Positions 63,452-64,000 of a DNA stretch of 64,000 bases are shown piece by piece. Position 1 is the first letter of the stretch, and each line of letters opens with the position of its first letter. A model generated the notes under the pieces. That model saw only the letters and a program-made list of their open reading frames with translations. It was not told the DNA's origin and made no database searches. A program made the position numbers and the translations under genes. The stretch is from Halorubrum coriense DSM 10284 (GTDB lineage: Archaea; Halobacteriota; Halobacteria; Halobacteriales; Haloferacaceae): assembly GCF_000337035.1 (NCBI RefSeq), contig NZ_AOJL01000011.1, positions 1-64,000 of the forward strand, read 5' to 3'.

Positions 63452-64000
63452 TCACACCGGCTCCGTCGACGGGAGCTGCGATTCTGCGACGGCGAATGCG
63501 AGCGTGCTCAACACGCCGATGAGGGTCCCCGCCGCCAGCGCCATCGCCAGCTCCGATAGCCCGAGCGCCGTCACCCCCGGCGCGTCCGGGAGGAAGAACC
63601 CGGAGACCGCGAACAGCACCACGGCGATAGAGGCGACGTAGAAGGGGGCGTTGAGATAGCGCCACCGGAACCGGCCGGCGAGGTACTCGTCGGTGATCTG
63701 TCCGAGGCTGGAGGTGACGCCCGCGACGCCGAGCCACTGGACGAACCCGTGAACGAATGCCGCGAGGCCGGTCCCAGCGGCGAGCGAGCCGCCCTGAACG
63801 CCGCGGACGACGTCGACGGTCTCAACGCCTTGGACGCCGCCGACGACGATGAGCGCGAGCGCGACGACGTAGGTGACGAGCGTCACGCGGCCGGTATACA
63901 GGACAGTGCGGATGGTCTCGGCGGTCCCGTCGACCGTCTCCTCGAGTCCCAGCCCGCGGAACAGCGAGTAGAGCCCGACCGCGCCGGAGAGGATACCCAA
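63452..64000 (-). CDS. DUF373-family membrane protein, C-terminal part
   Basis: At least 182 residues with several membrane helices, ending AAGTLIGVLSTLAFAVAESQ then LPSTEPV. The closing helix plus this tail is typical of archaeal DUF373 proteins. The N-terminus lies beyond the right edge; the apparent start at 64000 is an artefact of the cut. Confidence 0.72.
   Translation of the reverse strand: MGILSGAVGLYSLFRGLGLEETVDGTAETIRTVLYTGRVTLVTYVVALALIVVGGVQGVETVDVVRGVQGGSLAAGTGLAAFVHGFVQWLGVAGVTSSLGQITDEYLAGRFRWRYLNAPFYVASIAVVLFAVSGFFLPDAPGVTALGLSELAMALAAGTLIGVLSTLAFAVAESQLPSTEPV

Overview
The window is a haloarchaeal chromosome segment, probably from a Halorubrum-like genome. The proteins are very acidic. 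There is a PGF-CTERM S-layer glycoprotein, CetZ-type tubulins, two Orc1/Cdc6 initiators with G-string origin repeats, a bacterioopsin-activator-type regulator and several families found mainly in Halobacteria. From about 53.4 kb to the right edge the DNA is visibly richer in G+C and reads as ordinary core chromosome. The left 53 kb is lower in G+C, full of gene remnants and insertion sequences, and behaves as an accessory island centred on the cell envelope.

Region 1 (1-13.7 kb) is a rearranged double replication origin inside a surface-glycan locus. After an IS6-type fragment, a flippase and an epimerase remnant come two related origin modules. Module 1 (about 2.1-5.7 kb) holds a decayed orc gene of type B, an intact orc of type A flanked by type-A repeats (core GCACACGAAACGTACTCTC), and an intact sugar nucleotidyltransferase. 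Module 2 (about 9.2-13.7 kb) holds an intact orc of type B, a dense array of type-B repeats (core CACTCGACACGGTGGGGTG), a decayed C-terminal piece of a type-A orc, and a decayed 3' piece of the same nucleotidyltransferase. Each module therefore keeps what the other has lost. Between and beside them are a UPF0175/PIN toxin-antitoxin remnant, an HNH nuclease joined tail to tail with the broken toxin, a DUF234-type ATPase, and a two-gene DUF7342-like module.

Region 2 (13.9-29.5 kb) lies on the + strand. It has two overlapping genes for large unrecognised proteins that look paralogous to each other, a Tat-exported double eight-blade PQQ propeller protein, and a three-gene operon: a 1050-residue tubulin-superfamily protein with a long coiled coil, a membrane GTPase, and a single-pass membrane protein with carboxypeptidase-regulatory-like repeats. 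The operon matches the FtsZl-1 membrane-remodelling type of neighbourhood.

Region 3 (29.7-39.6 kb) has a polyprenyl sugar-phosphate transferase, an OB-fold protein remnant, a CARDB-protein/MacB-type ABC operon, two CetZ-family genes, a TetR regulator overlapping the second CetZ, and a complete IS6-family element.

Region 4 (39.8-52.7 kb) has a DUF7260-like protein, a divergent STT3/AglB-like oligosaccharyltransferase immediately upstream of the S-layer glycoprotein gene, and a TetR / COG1361 / MMPL-type exporter unit.

Region 5 (53.5-64 kb) is core: an HTTM protein, a PPOX-fold protein, a zinc ribbon, two regulators, a PAS histidine kinase, ADP-forming acyl-CoA synthetase with its BioD/DRTGG partner, a DUF7139-like membrane protein and a DUF373 membrane protein.

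The strongest candidate for something little described is the 14-38 kb stretch, where three tubulin-superfamily proteins sit with membrane GTPase, exporter and surface-receptor-like partners between glycosylation genes. The second is the reciprocal decay of the paired origins. I saw no tRNA, rRNA or CRISPR array. All family calls are from reading the sequence, without database searches.
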